Virus record (IMG/VR): IMGVR_UViG_3300021225_000362
Span: 1 to 64,000 of that record
Direction: 5' to 3' (one strand)
DNA: 64,000 nt
Source of the DNA: a virus
Part shown: piece after piece, positions 1-9,312 of the stretch
Position numbering within the stretch: position 1 is the stretch's first letter
Layout of the letters: every line of letters starts with the position of its first letter
The notes under the pieces: generated by a model
Told to the model about the DNA's origin: nothing
Database searches by the model: none
Seen by the model: only the letters and a program-made list of their open reading frames with translations
Position numbers and translations under genes: made by a program

Positions 1-1367
1 GTTCTTCAGGTACATCAGGAACAAGAGGTACAAGTGGTACTTCAGGAACCTCAGGTAGTAATGGTTCATCAGGTACGTCAGGTTCAAGTGGTACTTCGGG
101 GTCATCAGGAAGTAGTGGAACATCAGGTTCTTCGGGAAGTAGTGGAACATCAGGTAATAGTGGTTCTTCAGGTACGTCAGGTTCTTCGGGAAGTAGTGGA
201 ACATCAGGAAGTAGTGGTACTTCGGGGTCATCGGGAAGTAGTGGAACAAGTGGAAGTTCGGGAGGAACAGGTAGTTCAGGGACAAGTGGAAGTGGAGGTT
301 CTTCAGGTACGTCAGGAAGTAGTGGAAGTTCGGGTACGTCAGGTTCTTCGGGAAGTAGTGGAACAAGTGGAAGTGGAGGTTCGTCAGGTACAAGTGGAAC
401 AGGATTTAGTACAATAACAAATTCTGTAGATAATAGAGTATTAACATCGTTAGGTACTGCAAATACTGCAAACGCAGAAGCGAATTTAACATTTGATGGA
501 ACAACACTCAATGTTAATGGAAATACACTAATAACAGGTTCATTAACAGTTGCGCCGACAGCAGGTAACACTGAATTATTAGTACAAAGTACAGGTATCA
601 AAATAGGAAACGCATTTACCGATAATCATACTGTTACAGGTTCGGTAAGAATGCCATATACAAGTAGTGGTATGATAATTTTAGATGATGCTGCGAATTG
701 GGCGAATTCTGCTAATTATACATACCCACAATTGGTTGTAAGAGGAACAGATGGGACAGTTTACAGAACAGGACTAACATTACTAAATAATGATGAAGTA
801 CAATTTTTATCTGTTGGAACCGCAGTTATGGCAACTAAAATGGCGGGAGCAACTCCCACAGTTAGGTTTGATAATGCAACAGAATTAAGATGGTCAAGTG
901 CCGCAACAAACGGATTTACATATGATACAATAGTTAAAAGAGCATCTGCAGGTGTATTAGTGGTTACAAGTTCGATTGTTGCACAATCATTTACAGGTTC
1001 ATTACAAGGCACAGCGTCTTATGCCTTAGCTGCTCCTGGTGGTTCTTCAACATCTGTTACTTTTAATAGAGTGACAGCATCATATACTTTTGTACTTGCA
1101 GATGCAGGAAAAACAGTTGAGGTTAGTGGTTCTTCAAATACAACATACAATTTAACTGTTCCTGCAGCCTCAACAACAAACTTTGCTGATGGTACATATA
1201 TTGATGTTGTGTTATATGGTTCAGGGTCTATTCAATTTGTAACGGCATCGGGAGTTACATTTAGAAGTGCAAACAATTGGACAAAATTAGGTACAAGGTA
1301 TGGTGCAGCAACATTAATAAACATTGCAGGAGATGAATGGTATTTGATTGGTAATTTAAATGCGTAA
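1..1367 (+). CDS. Tail-fibre/adhesin-like protein with Gly-Ser/Thr repeats, 5' end missing
   Basis: The reading frame is open from base 3 to the TAA at 1365-1367, so this is the 3' part of a longer gene. The first ~133 residues have glycine at nearly every third position, with only Ser, Thr and rare Arg/Asn between (GTS and GSS triplets), a collagen-like pattern. After it comes a beta-rich region with FDGTTLNVNG and NTLITGSLTV segments, like the shaft of phage fibres, and a C-terminal domain from about residue 340 that ends GDEWYLIGNLNA. Unlike many collagen-like phage proteins, the repeat has no Pro or Lys. The next gene starts 3 bases downstream. An internal ATG at 651 is in the same frame and is not a separate start. 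Its role in host binding is inferred from architecture. Confidence 0.8.
   Translation, partial: SSGTSGTRGTSGTSGTSGSNGSSGTSGSSGTSGSSGSSGTSGSSGSSGTSGNSGSSGTSGSSGSSGTSGSSGTSGSSGSSGTSGSSGGTGSSGTSGSGGSSGTSGSSGSSGTSGSSGSSGTSGSGGSSGTSGTGFSTITNSVDNRVLTSLGTANTANAEANLTFDGTTLNVNGNTLITGSLTVAPTAGNTELLVQSTGIKIGNAFTDNHTVTGSVRMPYTSSGMIILDDAANWANSANYTYPQLVVRGTDGTVYRTGLTLLNNDEVQFLSVGTAVMATKMAGATPTVRFDNATELRWSSAATNGFTYDTIVKRASAGVLVVTSSIVAQSFTGSLQGTASYALAAPGGSSTSVTFNRVTASYTFVLADAGKTVEVSGSSNTTYNLTVPAASTTNFADGTYIDVVLYGSGSIQFVTASGVTFRSANNWTKLGTRYGAATLINIAGDEWYLIGNLNA
3..401. repeat. Tandem repeat coding for (Gly-X-Y)n
   Basis: Imperfect 9-base units (GGA/T ACA/AGT TCA/AGT variants) are arranged in higher-order blocks such as GGAAGTAGTGGAACATCAGG, which recurs many times. 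All encode Gly-Thr-Ser or Gly-Ser-Ser. Such DNA can expand or contract by slippage, changing fibre length in steps of three residues. The repeat is also open in another frame, giving a spurious Val/Gln/Glu-rich ORF. Confidence 0.9.
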
Positions 1368-1370
1368 TTT

Positions 1371-2084
1371 ATGAGTATATTTGGAACAAGGGATAGTGGG
1401 GTTAAAGTTGTTAATAATGGATTAGCATTATATTTTGATGCGGGACAAACAGTGTCTTTCCCAAAGAGAGCAAATACAACAACAGGAGATACTTGGATAG
1501 ATAGAGCAAGTGGAATAACATCAACAATTAATAACAGTTTTTTAAATAGTCAATTTTTATGGAATTCAGCTAATGGTGGTTATTTTAGTGACTTTGCAAG
1601 TAATGATAACTATATATCACTTCCAAGTATGTCATTTACTAATTTAACAGGTATCACGATACAATCAATTTTTTTATATGATGCGAGTCAATTTGAAGGT
1701 CCTAAATTTTTAAATATTAGTGGTTCTACAGGTCAAGTTGAATTAGGTACAGGTTTTGGAGGAACAAATGTTGGTATAATATTATATGGTGGTTCGAGGG
1801 TAACAACAAATGTCACACAGAATGTTTGGAATTTTGCTTCAGGTACTATAAGTATACCTGGTCAATCTATAACTTTAGGAATTAATGGCGGTACAAGGTC
1901 AACAACAACACACGGAAGTTCAACAAATATCAATTTTACATCAGGATGGATGTTATCAAGAAACCCAACAAGTGGTACAGTATTGAGAGGTCGTTTAGCA
2001 AGTGTACTTTTTTATACGAGAGCATTATCTTATGATGAAGAAGTGCAAAATTTTAACGCATTGAGGATTAGATATGGTATATAA
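1371..2084 (+). CDS. LamG/concanavalin A-like phage structural protein
   Basis: This 237-residue protein has the layout of phage LamG-type proteins. It has an N-terminal NNGLALYFDAG segment followed by TTGDTWIDRASG, a jelly-roll-like middle rich in beta strands, and a C-terminal VLFYTRALSYDEE...FNALRIRYG segment, which is the usual end of the fold. Such domains bind carbohydrate or form fibre tips. It lies 3 bases after the fibre gene and is probably co-transcribed with it, so it may be a second adhesin or part of the same fibre complex. The family call is from motif recognition. Its ligand is unknown. Confidence 0.7.
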   Translation: MSIFGTRDSGVKVVNNGLALYFDAGQTVSFPKRANTTTGDTWIDRASGITSTINNSFLNSQFLWNSANGGYFSDFASNDNYISLPSMSFTNLTGITIQSIFLYDASQFEGPKFLNISGSTGQVELGTGFGGTNVGIILYGGSRVTTNVTQNVWNFASGTISIPGQSITLGINGGTRSTTTHGSSTNINFTSGWMLSRNPTSGTVLRGRLASVLFYTRALSYDEEVQNFNALRIRYGI

Positions 2085-2122
2085 ACTTCTAATTTAATTT
2101 AATTTTTTGTATATTATGTGTA

Positions 2123-4849
2123 ATGAAAATACTTGCACATACATCATTTATTGGTGACACGGGATATAATAATCACGCTCGTTCATTTTTCACCGCATTA
2201 AATAAGTTTCACACAGTTAAAGTAAGAAACTATACTGTTGGAAAAACTTGGACAAATTATCATAGAAATGCTCATGATAATGAACCATACATGACTGAGG
2301 AGTTAAAAGATATGTTAATTCTTCAATCACTACATAATAACGATGGTTCTGTTGGTGATTATCCACTATATGGTTATGAAAATGACTACAAAGCAGACGT
2401 TCACATTATTTTGAACGATGTAAATCATAGATATTTTTATGACAATTATGAAGGATATAAAATTGGTTATAATGTATGGGAATCCACAGAATATCCTGAA
2501 TATTTTTTTAATCAGATATTAAAATACGATGAATTTTGGGTTCCATCAGAATGGCAAAAAATTAATTTGTTAAAACAAGGTTATCCTGAACATAAATTAT
2601 TTGTTGTTCCTGAAGGTGTTGATGGTAATGCATTTAATCCAAAAAAAATAGAAGATTCAGAAACATTTAAATTTTTATTATTTGGTAGATGGGAGTATAG
2701 AAAATCAACAAAAGAAATTATTGAAACATTTGCAAAAACATTTGATGAAAACGAACCAGTTAAATTAATTGTTTCTGCAAATAATCCTTTTGCAACAGAC
2801 GGGTTAGGTTTAACAGAAGATAGATTAAAACGTTTCAATATAAAACATAGGGGTATTGAAGTTATAAATTTCCCTTCAAGAAGTGAATATATTAATTATT
2901 TACAAGAAGGTAATGTGTTTGTATCATGTGCAAGGAGTGAGGGGTGGAACTTACCTCTCATAGAAGCGATGGCATGTGGAACACCTTCAATATATTCTAA
3001 TTGGGGGGCACAATTAGAATTCGCAAAAGGTTTTGGTTTACCTGTAAAAACATTACATGAAGTTCCCGCATCAAATCAAGAACCACATTTTGTTGGGAAT
3101 TACATAGAACCAGATTATGTTGATTTGTCAAAAGTCATGAGAGATGCGTATGAAAATTATGTATTTCATAGACCAAGAGCAATAAGAGATTCAGAAATAT
3201 TAAGAAAAAAATTTGATTGGAATGTAATTGCAGAAAAGGTAAGTGATAGATTATCAAAATTAGATTTCAATAATGATTGGTGTTTTATAACTGTTGGTAA
3301 CACAAATTACATGAGTGTTATTGATAAATTAGTAAAATCAATAAATGAATTTTCAAAACATAAAATCATTGTATATAGTGTTGATGGTGAAATACCATTT
3401 GATTATCCATGTCTAATTAAAAGAAGATTGAGTGTTCCGTATCATTCTGAACATGATAAGTGGTATTGGAAACAATATGCATGTATAGAGTCATTGAAAG
3501 AAGGTTTTAAAAATTACGTGTGGATTGATGGTGATGTAATAGTTAATTATAATATTGATACTATTGAAAAATATTTCGAAAAAATAACACAATACCCTGT
3601 TAGTGATATACATGTTCCTGAAGAATTTGCAGGTTCATATACTGAAAACGGAGAAATTAAACATCAATTATTCAATGATAATTTAAGAAATAAATTTTCA
3701 ATCAATAAAATAAAACCGTATGCACACGTATGTATGTACATTTATAACGATATGTGCAAATGGTTTTTTGAAAAAGTGATTGAAATATATAAAAGTATTC
3801 CTTTAGACGAGTATAAAAAATATTTGGTTTGGAACGATGAAGGAATTCACAATTTATTATTGTGGAAACATAATTCAAGAACACATCTTCCTTTATCTAA
3901 TTTCGATACATCATCATATGATGGTGACGATGGTCAAACAAACAATCAATTAAGAGATTTTTATATGTTTTGGGATAAAGAGGGTCCATACAATTTTAAT
4001 AAAATTTATGGATATCAGTACATACCCAAAGATAAATCTGAAATATTATATTTTCATGGTAACAAAAATGCTGAGATTTCAGATAAAATGATTGAGTATA
4101 TTAAATTCAAAGGAGATAATAGTTTTTATAAATCAGAATATTTTTGGACAGATGAATATGTTCTTGAAAATCTTGGTGACATAAAGGATATACAAGGAGG
4201 TACGATGTTTATTGCTGAAAATTATGGTTGGACAAGGGCGATATATCATGAAATTTATAACCTTTTAGATTATTACAAAAACAGAGAAAGAAAAATATTT
4301 GATGGTGATATTGTTGTTGATTTAGGAGGTAATATAGGTATATTCAATAGATGGGCATATTCACAAGGTGCAAGTAGGGTAATATCTTTTGAACCTGATA
4401 AAAGATATTTCAAACTATTGAAAAAAAATTCTGACCCTAACTCTATTATATTTAACGCAGCAATGGCAGAAAAAATTGGGACAATGAACCTATTTGAAAG
4501 TAATCATTTAGGTGGTTCTAATTTGTTTGTTTCAAACACGAATAATATAGTTCATTATCCTGTTAGAACATATACTCTGAATTATCTTTTTGATACGGGA
4601 TTAGTCAGTAAAATTGATTTTTTAAAAGTTGATATTGAAGGTGCCGAAATTTTGGTATTTGACGGAATATCAGATGAAAATTTAAACAAGATAAAAACAA
4701 TATCAATCGAATATCATCATGCACATTTAAATTTTGATGAAGAATTAAGAGAAAGATTTATAAAAAGATTTAATGATTTAGGATTCAATACCTATCTATT
4801 ATTTCTTGGAATCAATAATCAATTACAATATTTGTATGTATGGAAGTAA
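2123..4849 (+). CDS. Three-domain fusion: GT4 glycosyltransferase, GT-A-like transferase, FkbM methyltransferase
   Basis: Residues 1-~385 form a GT-B fold GT4-type glycosyltransferase: LFGRWEYRKS begins the nucleotide-sugar half, and SEGWNLPLIEAMACGTP is the typical E-x7-E region. Residues ~388-640 look like a GT-A domain with a possible metal-binding WIDGDVIVN motif. Residues ~725-908 are an FkbM-type SAM methyltransferase, with DLGGNIGIF (motif I), SFEPD and VDIEGAE. The gene would therefore transfer one or two sugars and O-methylate the product. The next gene overlaps its end by 10 bases. A possible promoter box, TATATTA, lies at 2110-2116, only 6 bases before the ATG. Substrates cannot be read from sequence. 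Fusions of this kind are common in large phages and in capsule or O-antigen loci. Confidence 0.8.
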   Translation: MKILAHTSFIGDTGYNNHARSFFTALNKFHTVKVRNYTVGKTWTNYHRNAHDNEPYMTEELKDMLILQSLHNNDGSVGDYPLYGYENDYKADVHIILNDVNHRYFYDNYEGYKIGYNVWESTEYPEYFFNQILKYDEFWVPSEWQKINLLKQGYPEHKLFVVPEGVDGNAFNPKKIEDSETFKFLLFGRWEYRKSTKEIIETFAKTFDENEPVKLIVSANNPFATDGLGLTEDRLKRFNIKHRGIEVINFPSRSEYINYLQEGNVFVSCARSEGWNLPLIEAMACGTPSIYSNWGAQLEFAKGFGLPVKTLHEVPASNQEPHFVGNYIEPDYVDLSKVMRDAYENYVFHRPRAIRDSEILRKKFDWNVIAEKVSDRLSKLDFNNDWCFITVGNTNYMSVIDKLVKSINEFSKHKIIVYSVDGEIPFDYPCLIKRRLSVPYHSEHDKWYWKQYACIESLKEGFKNYVWIDGDVIVNYNIDTIEKYFEKITQYPVSDIHVPEEFAGSYTENGEIKHQLFNDNLRNKFSINKIKPYAHVCMYIYNDMCKWFFEKVIEIYKSIPLDEYKKYLVWNDEGIHNLLLWKHNSRTHLPLSNFDTSSYDGDDGQTNNQLRDFYMFWDKEGPYNFNKIYGYQYIPKDKSEILYFHGNKNAEISDKMIEYIKFKGDNSFYKSEYFWTDEYVLENLGDIKDIQGGTMFIAENYGWTRAIYHEIYNLLDYYKNRERKIFDGDIVVDLGGNIGIFNRWAYSQGASRVISFEPDKRYFKLLKKNSDPNSIIFNAAMAEKIGTMNLFESNHLGGSNLFVSNTNNIVHYPVRTYTLNYLFDTGLVSKIDFLKVDIEGAEILVFDGISDENLNKIKTISIEYHHAHLNFDEELRERFIKRFNDLGFNTYLLFLGINNQLQYLYVWK

Positions 4850-5508
4850 GTATATTAAATAACATAGGGTTAAAATACGGAACAGATAAAACATCTGAAA
4901 TTCATGATTATTTAAGGAAATATGAAAAACACATTCATTATTCAAGATATAGTAATATCAAAATATTAGAAATTGGTGTTTTGAATGGTGCATCTTTAAA
5001 TACGTGGAAAGAATATTTTATGAATTCCACAATAGTAGGGATAGATATTAATCCTGAATGTAAAAAATACGAAGAAGAAAATATAAAAATTGAGATAGGT
5101 TCACAATTTGATGAAAATTTTTTACATCAAGTTGGTAGTAAGTATCATGAATTTGATATGATAATAGATGATGGTTCACATTTAAATGAACATGTCATAT
5201 TCTCATTTGAGAAATTATTTAAGTACGTTAAAAAAGGTGGTTTATATATTGTAGAAGATGCGTGTACCTCATATTGGCAAGATTATGGTGGTTCAGTAGG
5301 TGGAGAAAAAACTACTATAGAATATTTCAAAAAAATAATTGATGAAGTAAATTATTTTGGTCAAATATTATATCATAAACATAATGTACATGCAAGGAGA
5401 GATGATTGGCATGAAGAGAGTTATAGAAATGATGGTATTTCTAATTTTGGTATGCAAATAGAGTCAATAAATTTTTTAAACGGAATTATAATAATAACTA
5501 AAAGATAA
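4840..5508 (+). CDS. Class I SAM methyltransferase (MycE/cephalosporin hydroxylase-like family)
   Basis: The 222-residue protein has SAM-binding motif I (ILEIGVLNGAS, residues ~44-54), an acidic GIDIN strand end, IIDDGSH (metal and substrate site in the sugar O-methyltransferase family) and KKGGLYIVEDACTSYW. The latter resembles the GGxYVxEDLHTSYW signature of MycE-like sugar O-methyltransferases. It overlaps the fusion gene before it (10 bases) and shares one base with the next gene, so it is translationally coupled within the glycosylation arm. Methylation of a sugar hydroxyl is the most likely activity; the acceptor is unknown. Confidence 0.75.
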   Translation: MEVSILNNIGLKYGTDKTSEIHDYLRKYEKHIHYSRYSNIKILEIGVLNGASLNTWKEYFMNSTIVGIDINPECKKYEEENIKIEIGSQFDENFLHQVGSKYHEFDMIIDDGSHLNEHVIFSFEKLFKYVKKGGLYIVEDACTSYWQDYGGSVGGEKTTIEYFKKIIDEVNYFGQILYHKHNVHARRDDWHEESYRNDGISNFGMQIESINFLNGIIIITKR

Positions 5509-8222
5509 TGGCACATTTACATCAACAAGAGTTTTGTTTAAAAGTAAAAAATAAATATCCTGAATATTTCAGAAATAAAAAGATTCTTGATATTGGTTCA
5601 TTAGATATTAATGGTAGTAATCGAATTTTATTTGAGGATTGTAATTATTTGGGTATTGACATTGGTGAGGGAAGAAATGTTGATTATATAAGTGTTGGTC
5701 ATTTATTCGATGGACCTGACAATTATTATGATACTATTATATCTACAGAGGTATTTGAACATGATATGTTTTATGAGGATACCGTAAAAAACATTATGAG
5801 GATGTTAAAACCAGGTGGTTTATTTTTATTTACTTGTGCTGCACCTGGTAGAGACGAACACGGAACAAGAAGAACTGATGGTGGAAGTGCCCCGTTATTA
5901 ATTCAAATATCAGAAGAGTGGGCAGATTATTATAGAAATCTAACAGATAAAGACTTTAAAAACATTAATGGGTTTAATGACTGTTTTCCCGATGGTAAAT
6001 TTGAACTATGGGAATATGTGACCGATAGACCATGTGATTTGTATTTTTATGGGTTCAAAGGTGGAGAAAAATATATCACAACAAATATTCAACCAAAATA
6101 CGAAAAAAGTAAATGGGATGAACATATTTTTGTTATTGATTCATGGCCTGACAATAATTCAAAAGAAAATGATTTAATACAACTTATAAAAAAGTTGAAA
6201 ACATATAATATTGATATATTATTGGCTGGTCATTATCCAATCAAACCTGAAATTCAAAGGATGGTTGATTATTATATATTTGATAAAAATAATCCATTAT
6301 TAACAAGTGATGAATTTGATTCACACAATGTTGCAAGCGGAAGGTGGACACAATTTGAAAATTGTAAAATAGATAATTTAAATGAATTTCATCATGATTA
6401 CGCTATATGGGAAACCATGAGGTCAGCATTTAATTATTGTAAGTTCCTAAATAAAAAATATATTCATTTTTTTGAGTACGATAATAATCCTGATTTAATT
6501 CAATATAGACAATCATTTTTAGAAAGAATACACGAACATGATGCTATCATATATGAGTATCATTCAAAAAGTATTGAAGATGTCCTTCTTCCATATTGTG
6601 CAACATTTATATTTTCGATTAGAACGGATATTGCAATTGAAGTTATTGATTCAGTGAAAAGTAAAAGAGAATATTTTATAAATAGACCAAATGGTTGGCA
6701 ACTTGAGAGGTTGTTTTTATTTTATTTAAAATTAAAGACAAATAATATTTTAAAATCAAGTTATATTGCAAATGAAAATGAACTTAATACACAAGCAGTA
6801 TGGAACAGAGATGGTGTAGATAGAAATGGCGCAAAATTTCAAGCGTATTTGGTATGTGACGAAAAACAAACTTTGTATATTCATTTGATTTCAGGTTTCC
6901 ATGGAAAAAAATCAGATAAAGATTATTTGATTGAATTGAATTATAATAATTATGGGAAATTTTATAATTTAATAAGAGAAACTATGATTGTTGAACCTAT
7001 TGGATTATATAAAAAAGGTTCAAGAGTTAAGTTGTACCATCAAGGTGTTGAAGTATTTAATGAATATTTGGGTGTGGATTTTGATGAATTTTATAAAATA
7101 AATAGTGTTAAATTTAAAAATACTAAACAACCAAACCCTAAAGCAATAAATATAAATTTTGTCGATGGTGCATATGTACAAATAGATGATAGTAATGATA
7201 TAGATTATAAAATAGAATTTATTGATAATAAAAATAAAAAATTAATTTATTCTTCAGATATAAAAGGAACGTGGTGGAGTAAAACATCAAAAACATATTT
7301 CACTGATTGGTTAATAAAAATCACGGGTGATAATTTCAAATATTCATATAGTTTAGATTTAAATGATAAGAAAGTCTTAATATCTTTTGAATCAAAATCT
7401 TTAGGTGATAATTTGGCTTGGATACCATATGTTGAAAAATTCAGAATTCAGAATAATTGTAAAGTTGTGTGTTCAACGTTTCACAATAAAATGTTTAGAG
7501 ACCAATATAAAGACATTGAATTTGTAGAACCAGGCTCTGTAGTAAATGGGTTATATGCACAATATAAAATTGGTTTATTTAAAAAAGATGGTAAGGTAGA
7601 TTATAATAGACATCCTGAAAATCCTTTGAAAATACCATTAACCAAAATTGCTTCAGACATATTGGGATTAGAATATGAAGAACTAAAACCAAAGATTAAA
7701 CAGTATGCTGAGTACAAGACTAAAACAGTAACAATTGCAGTACATTCAACTGCACAGTGTAAATATTGGAATAACCCCCATGGTTGGCAAAGTATTGTCG
7801 ATTATTTGAAAGCAAAAGGTTATGAGGTCATTCTATTGTCAAGAGAAGAAGATGGTTATATGGGTAATAAGAATCCCTCTGGTGTCATTGTACATCCACC
7901 TGGTGATATTGAGAAAGTGATTAAGGTTATACAGGAGTCATCTTTCTTTATTGGTTTGAGTAGCGGGTTATCTTGGTTATCATGGGCGTGTAATATTCCA
8001 ACAGTATTAATAAGTGGATTTACTGACGATGATTTAGAACCCAAAGATGGTATTATACGTGTGATTAATAAGAGTGTTTGTAATGGATGTTGGAGTAGAC
8101 ATGATTTTGACCCAGGGGATTGGAATTGGTGTCCTGACCATAAAGGAACATCAAGACAATTTGAATGTAGTAGAGAAATTACACCTGAAATGGTAATAGA
8201 AAAAATAAAACATATTATTTAA
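5508..8222 (+). CDS. Fusion of SAM methyltransferase, GT-like middle and TibC/BAHT-type O-heptosyltransferase
   Basis: Residues ~1-190 are a Methyltransf_11-like domain (ILDIGSLDINGS, STEVFEHD, LKPGGLFLF). A middle part (~200-480) looks like a glycosyltransferase-like domain of unclear family. From ~540 to 904 it matches the autotransporter strand-loop-strand O-heptosyltransferase family: an INFVDGAYVQI strand region, KVLISFESKSLGDNLAW, VHSTAQCKYWNNPHGW, SSGLSWLSWA, and a C-terminal Cys cluster (CNGCW, WNWCP, FECS) that in TibC-type enzymes coordinates iron. Those enzymes add heptose to Ser/Thr of autotransporter adhesins in the cytoplasm. The Ser/Thr-rich fibre gene lies 4 kb upstream and is an attractive acceptor, but that is inference. 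It is convergent with the minus-strand arm, and the stop regions overlap by 8 bases. Confidence 0.8.
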   Translation: MAHLHQQEFCLKVKNKYPEYFRNKKILDIGSLDINGSNRILFEDCNYLGIDIGEGRNVDYISVGHLFDGPDNYYDTIISTEVFEHDMFYEDTVKNIMRMLKPGGLFLFTCAAPGRDEHGTRRTDGGSAPLLIQISEEWADYYRNLTDKDFKNINGFNDCFPDGKFELWEYVTDRPCDLYFYGFKGGEKYITTNIQPKYEKSKWDEHIFVIDSWPDNNSKENDLIQLIKKLKTYNIDILLAGHYPIKPEIQRMVDYYIFDKNNPLLTSDEFDSHNVASGRWTQFENCKIDNLNEFHHDYAIWETMRSAFNYCKFLNKKYIHFFEYDNNPDLIQYRQSFLERIHEHDAIIYEYHSKSIEDVLLPYCATFIFSIRTDIAIEVIDSVKSKREYFINRPNGWQLERLFLFYLKLKTNNILKSSYIANENELNTQAVWNRDGVDRNGAKFQAYLVCDEKQTLYIHLISGFHGKKSDKDYLIELNYNNYGKFYNLIRETMIVEPIGLYKKGSRVKLYHQGVEVFNEYLGVDFDEFYKINSVKFKNTKQPNPKAININFVDGAYVQIDDSNDIDYKIEFIDNKNKKLIYSSDIKGTWWSKTSKTYFTDWLIKITGDNFKYSYSLDLNDKKVLISFESKSLGDNLAWIPYVEKFRIQNNCKVVCSTFHNKMFRDQYKDIEFVEPGSVVNGLYAQYKIGLFKKDGKVDYNRHPENPLKIPLTKIASDILGLEYEELKPKIKQYAEYKTKTVTIAVHSTAQCKYWNNPHGWQSIVDYLKAKGYEVILLSREEDGYMGNKNPSGVIVHPPGDIEKVIKVIQESSFFIGLSSGLSWLSWACNIPTVLISGFTDDDLEPKDGIIRVINKSVCNGCWSRHDFDPGDWNWCPDHKGTSRQFECSREITPEMVIEKIKHII

Positions 8223-9312
8223 CTAACATAATACCATCTCCTACTGAATATTTACCTTTTTGATATTTTTGATAGTTCGTTTTAAATGACATCATTTTTT
8301 GTAAAGTGATGTCATTTTTTATTTCTTCACAATAGAAGACTAAATCTCCCTCATTTTTATTTGTGAATTTTTTATATAGACTGAAAGAAGTGTTTTCTTG
8401 TTCGTTTTTGATATATGAATCAACATCACATTTCGTTATGATATTATCAAAAAATGGTTCTAAATTAATTACAAGATTATAATTGTCACTAATTAATGTG
8501 GTATTGATTTTTTTATAAGTGAAGTTATCTATTGACCAATATTTTTGGTTATTGAATTCTGACATAGGGATACCCCATTTCCTTATAAAATTTTTATTGC
8601 TGTTGTGTTCGAAAATTCTTGTCTTATTTTTATATTCATCACCAAATCTTGATGTTTTTGAAACAAAATGATAAACGATTGAGGAACTTAATGTTTTAAG
8701 TTCATAACCTTTTAATTTTGCACGTAATAAAAAGTCATCGTCTTCACAGAAATATGGGAAGAATGTTTTACCATCAAACCCACCAATATCTAAAAACGTT
8801 GATTTATAACCTGACATAAAAAAAGACGCACCGTCATATATTTGATGATTATTCATTTGATTATTAACATATGAATTAAAACCATCATGATTGAAATCAG
8901 GGAATGAACTACCGAAATCTTTTATTATTTTTCCAGCTCTTGAGTGTGATGAGAATATTGGTGGTTCAATCGTTGTATATGACAATATTGTTTTTTCATG
9001 AATATGTTTTTCTAAATTTTCTAAAAACATTTCACCTAATATCATATCATTATGTATCAAAACTAATTTATCAGTTTTAACTGCATTTATTGCGGTATTA
9101 TAATTTTCTGAAAATGTTAGTATGTTTGGACAACCAATAAAATACACGTTTTCATCCTTTATGTTATAACCCCATGATTTTGTATCATCATATGAACCAC
9201 CATCACTAATTACTATTGGTATTGTAGGATATTTTTTTCTTATATCTTCGTAACAGTTTTTAGTTAATTCAAAATTATTGTAGACTGCGAGAACAAGAGT
9301 TAAATTCATCAT
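8215..9312 (-). CDS. GT2 family glycosyltransferase
   Basis: The N-terminal GT-A domain shows LTLVLAVYNN, the VISDGGSYDD nucleotide-binding loop, HNDM at the DxD position (~residue 92), and GGFDGKTFFPYFCEDDDF around residues 175-195, the ED motif of inverting GT2 enzymes. At 365 residues it is longer than a bare GT2 domain, and its last ~130 residues have no recognisable family. It is the last gene of the minus-strand glycosylation operon and overlaps the stop of glf by one base. Confidence 0.8.
   Translation of the reverse strand: MMNLTLVLAVYNNFELTKNCYEDIRKKYPTIPIVISDGGSYDDTKSWGYNIKDENVYFIGCPNILTFSENYNTAINAVKTDKLVLIHNDMILGEMFLENLEKHIHEKTILSYTTIEPPIFSSHSRAGKIIKDFGSSFPDFNHDGFNSYVNNQMNNHQIYDGASFFMSGYKSTFLDIGGFDGKTFFPYFCEDDDFLLRAKLKGYELKTLSSSIVYHFVSKTSRFGDEYKNKTRIFEHNSNKNFIRKWGIPMSEFNNQKYWSIDNFTYKKINTTLISDNYNLVINLEPFFDNIITKCDVDSYIKNEQENTSFSLYKKFTNKNEGDLVFYCEEIKNDITLQKMMSFKTNYQKYQKGKYSVGDGIMLVK

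Noticed and set aside
34-417. Val/Gln/Glu-rich 127-codon ORF at the left end
   Set aside because: It is the out-of-frame reading of the Gly-Ser/Thr repeat; the real frame is open from base 3 to 1367.
651-1367. Separate gene starting at the ATG at 651
   Set aside because: The same frame is open without a stop back to base 3, so this Met is internal to the fibre gene.
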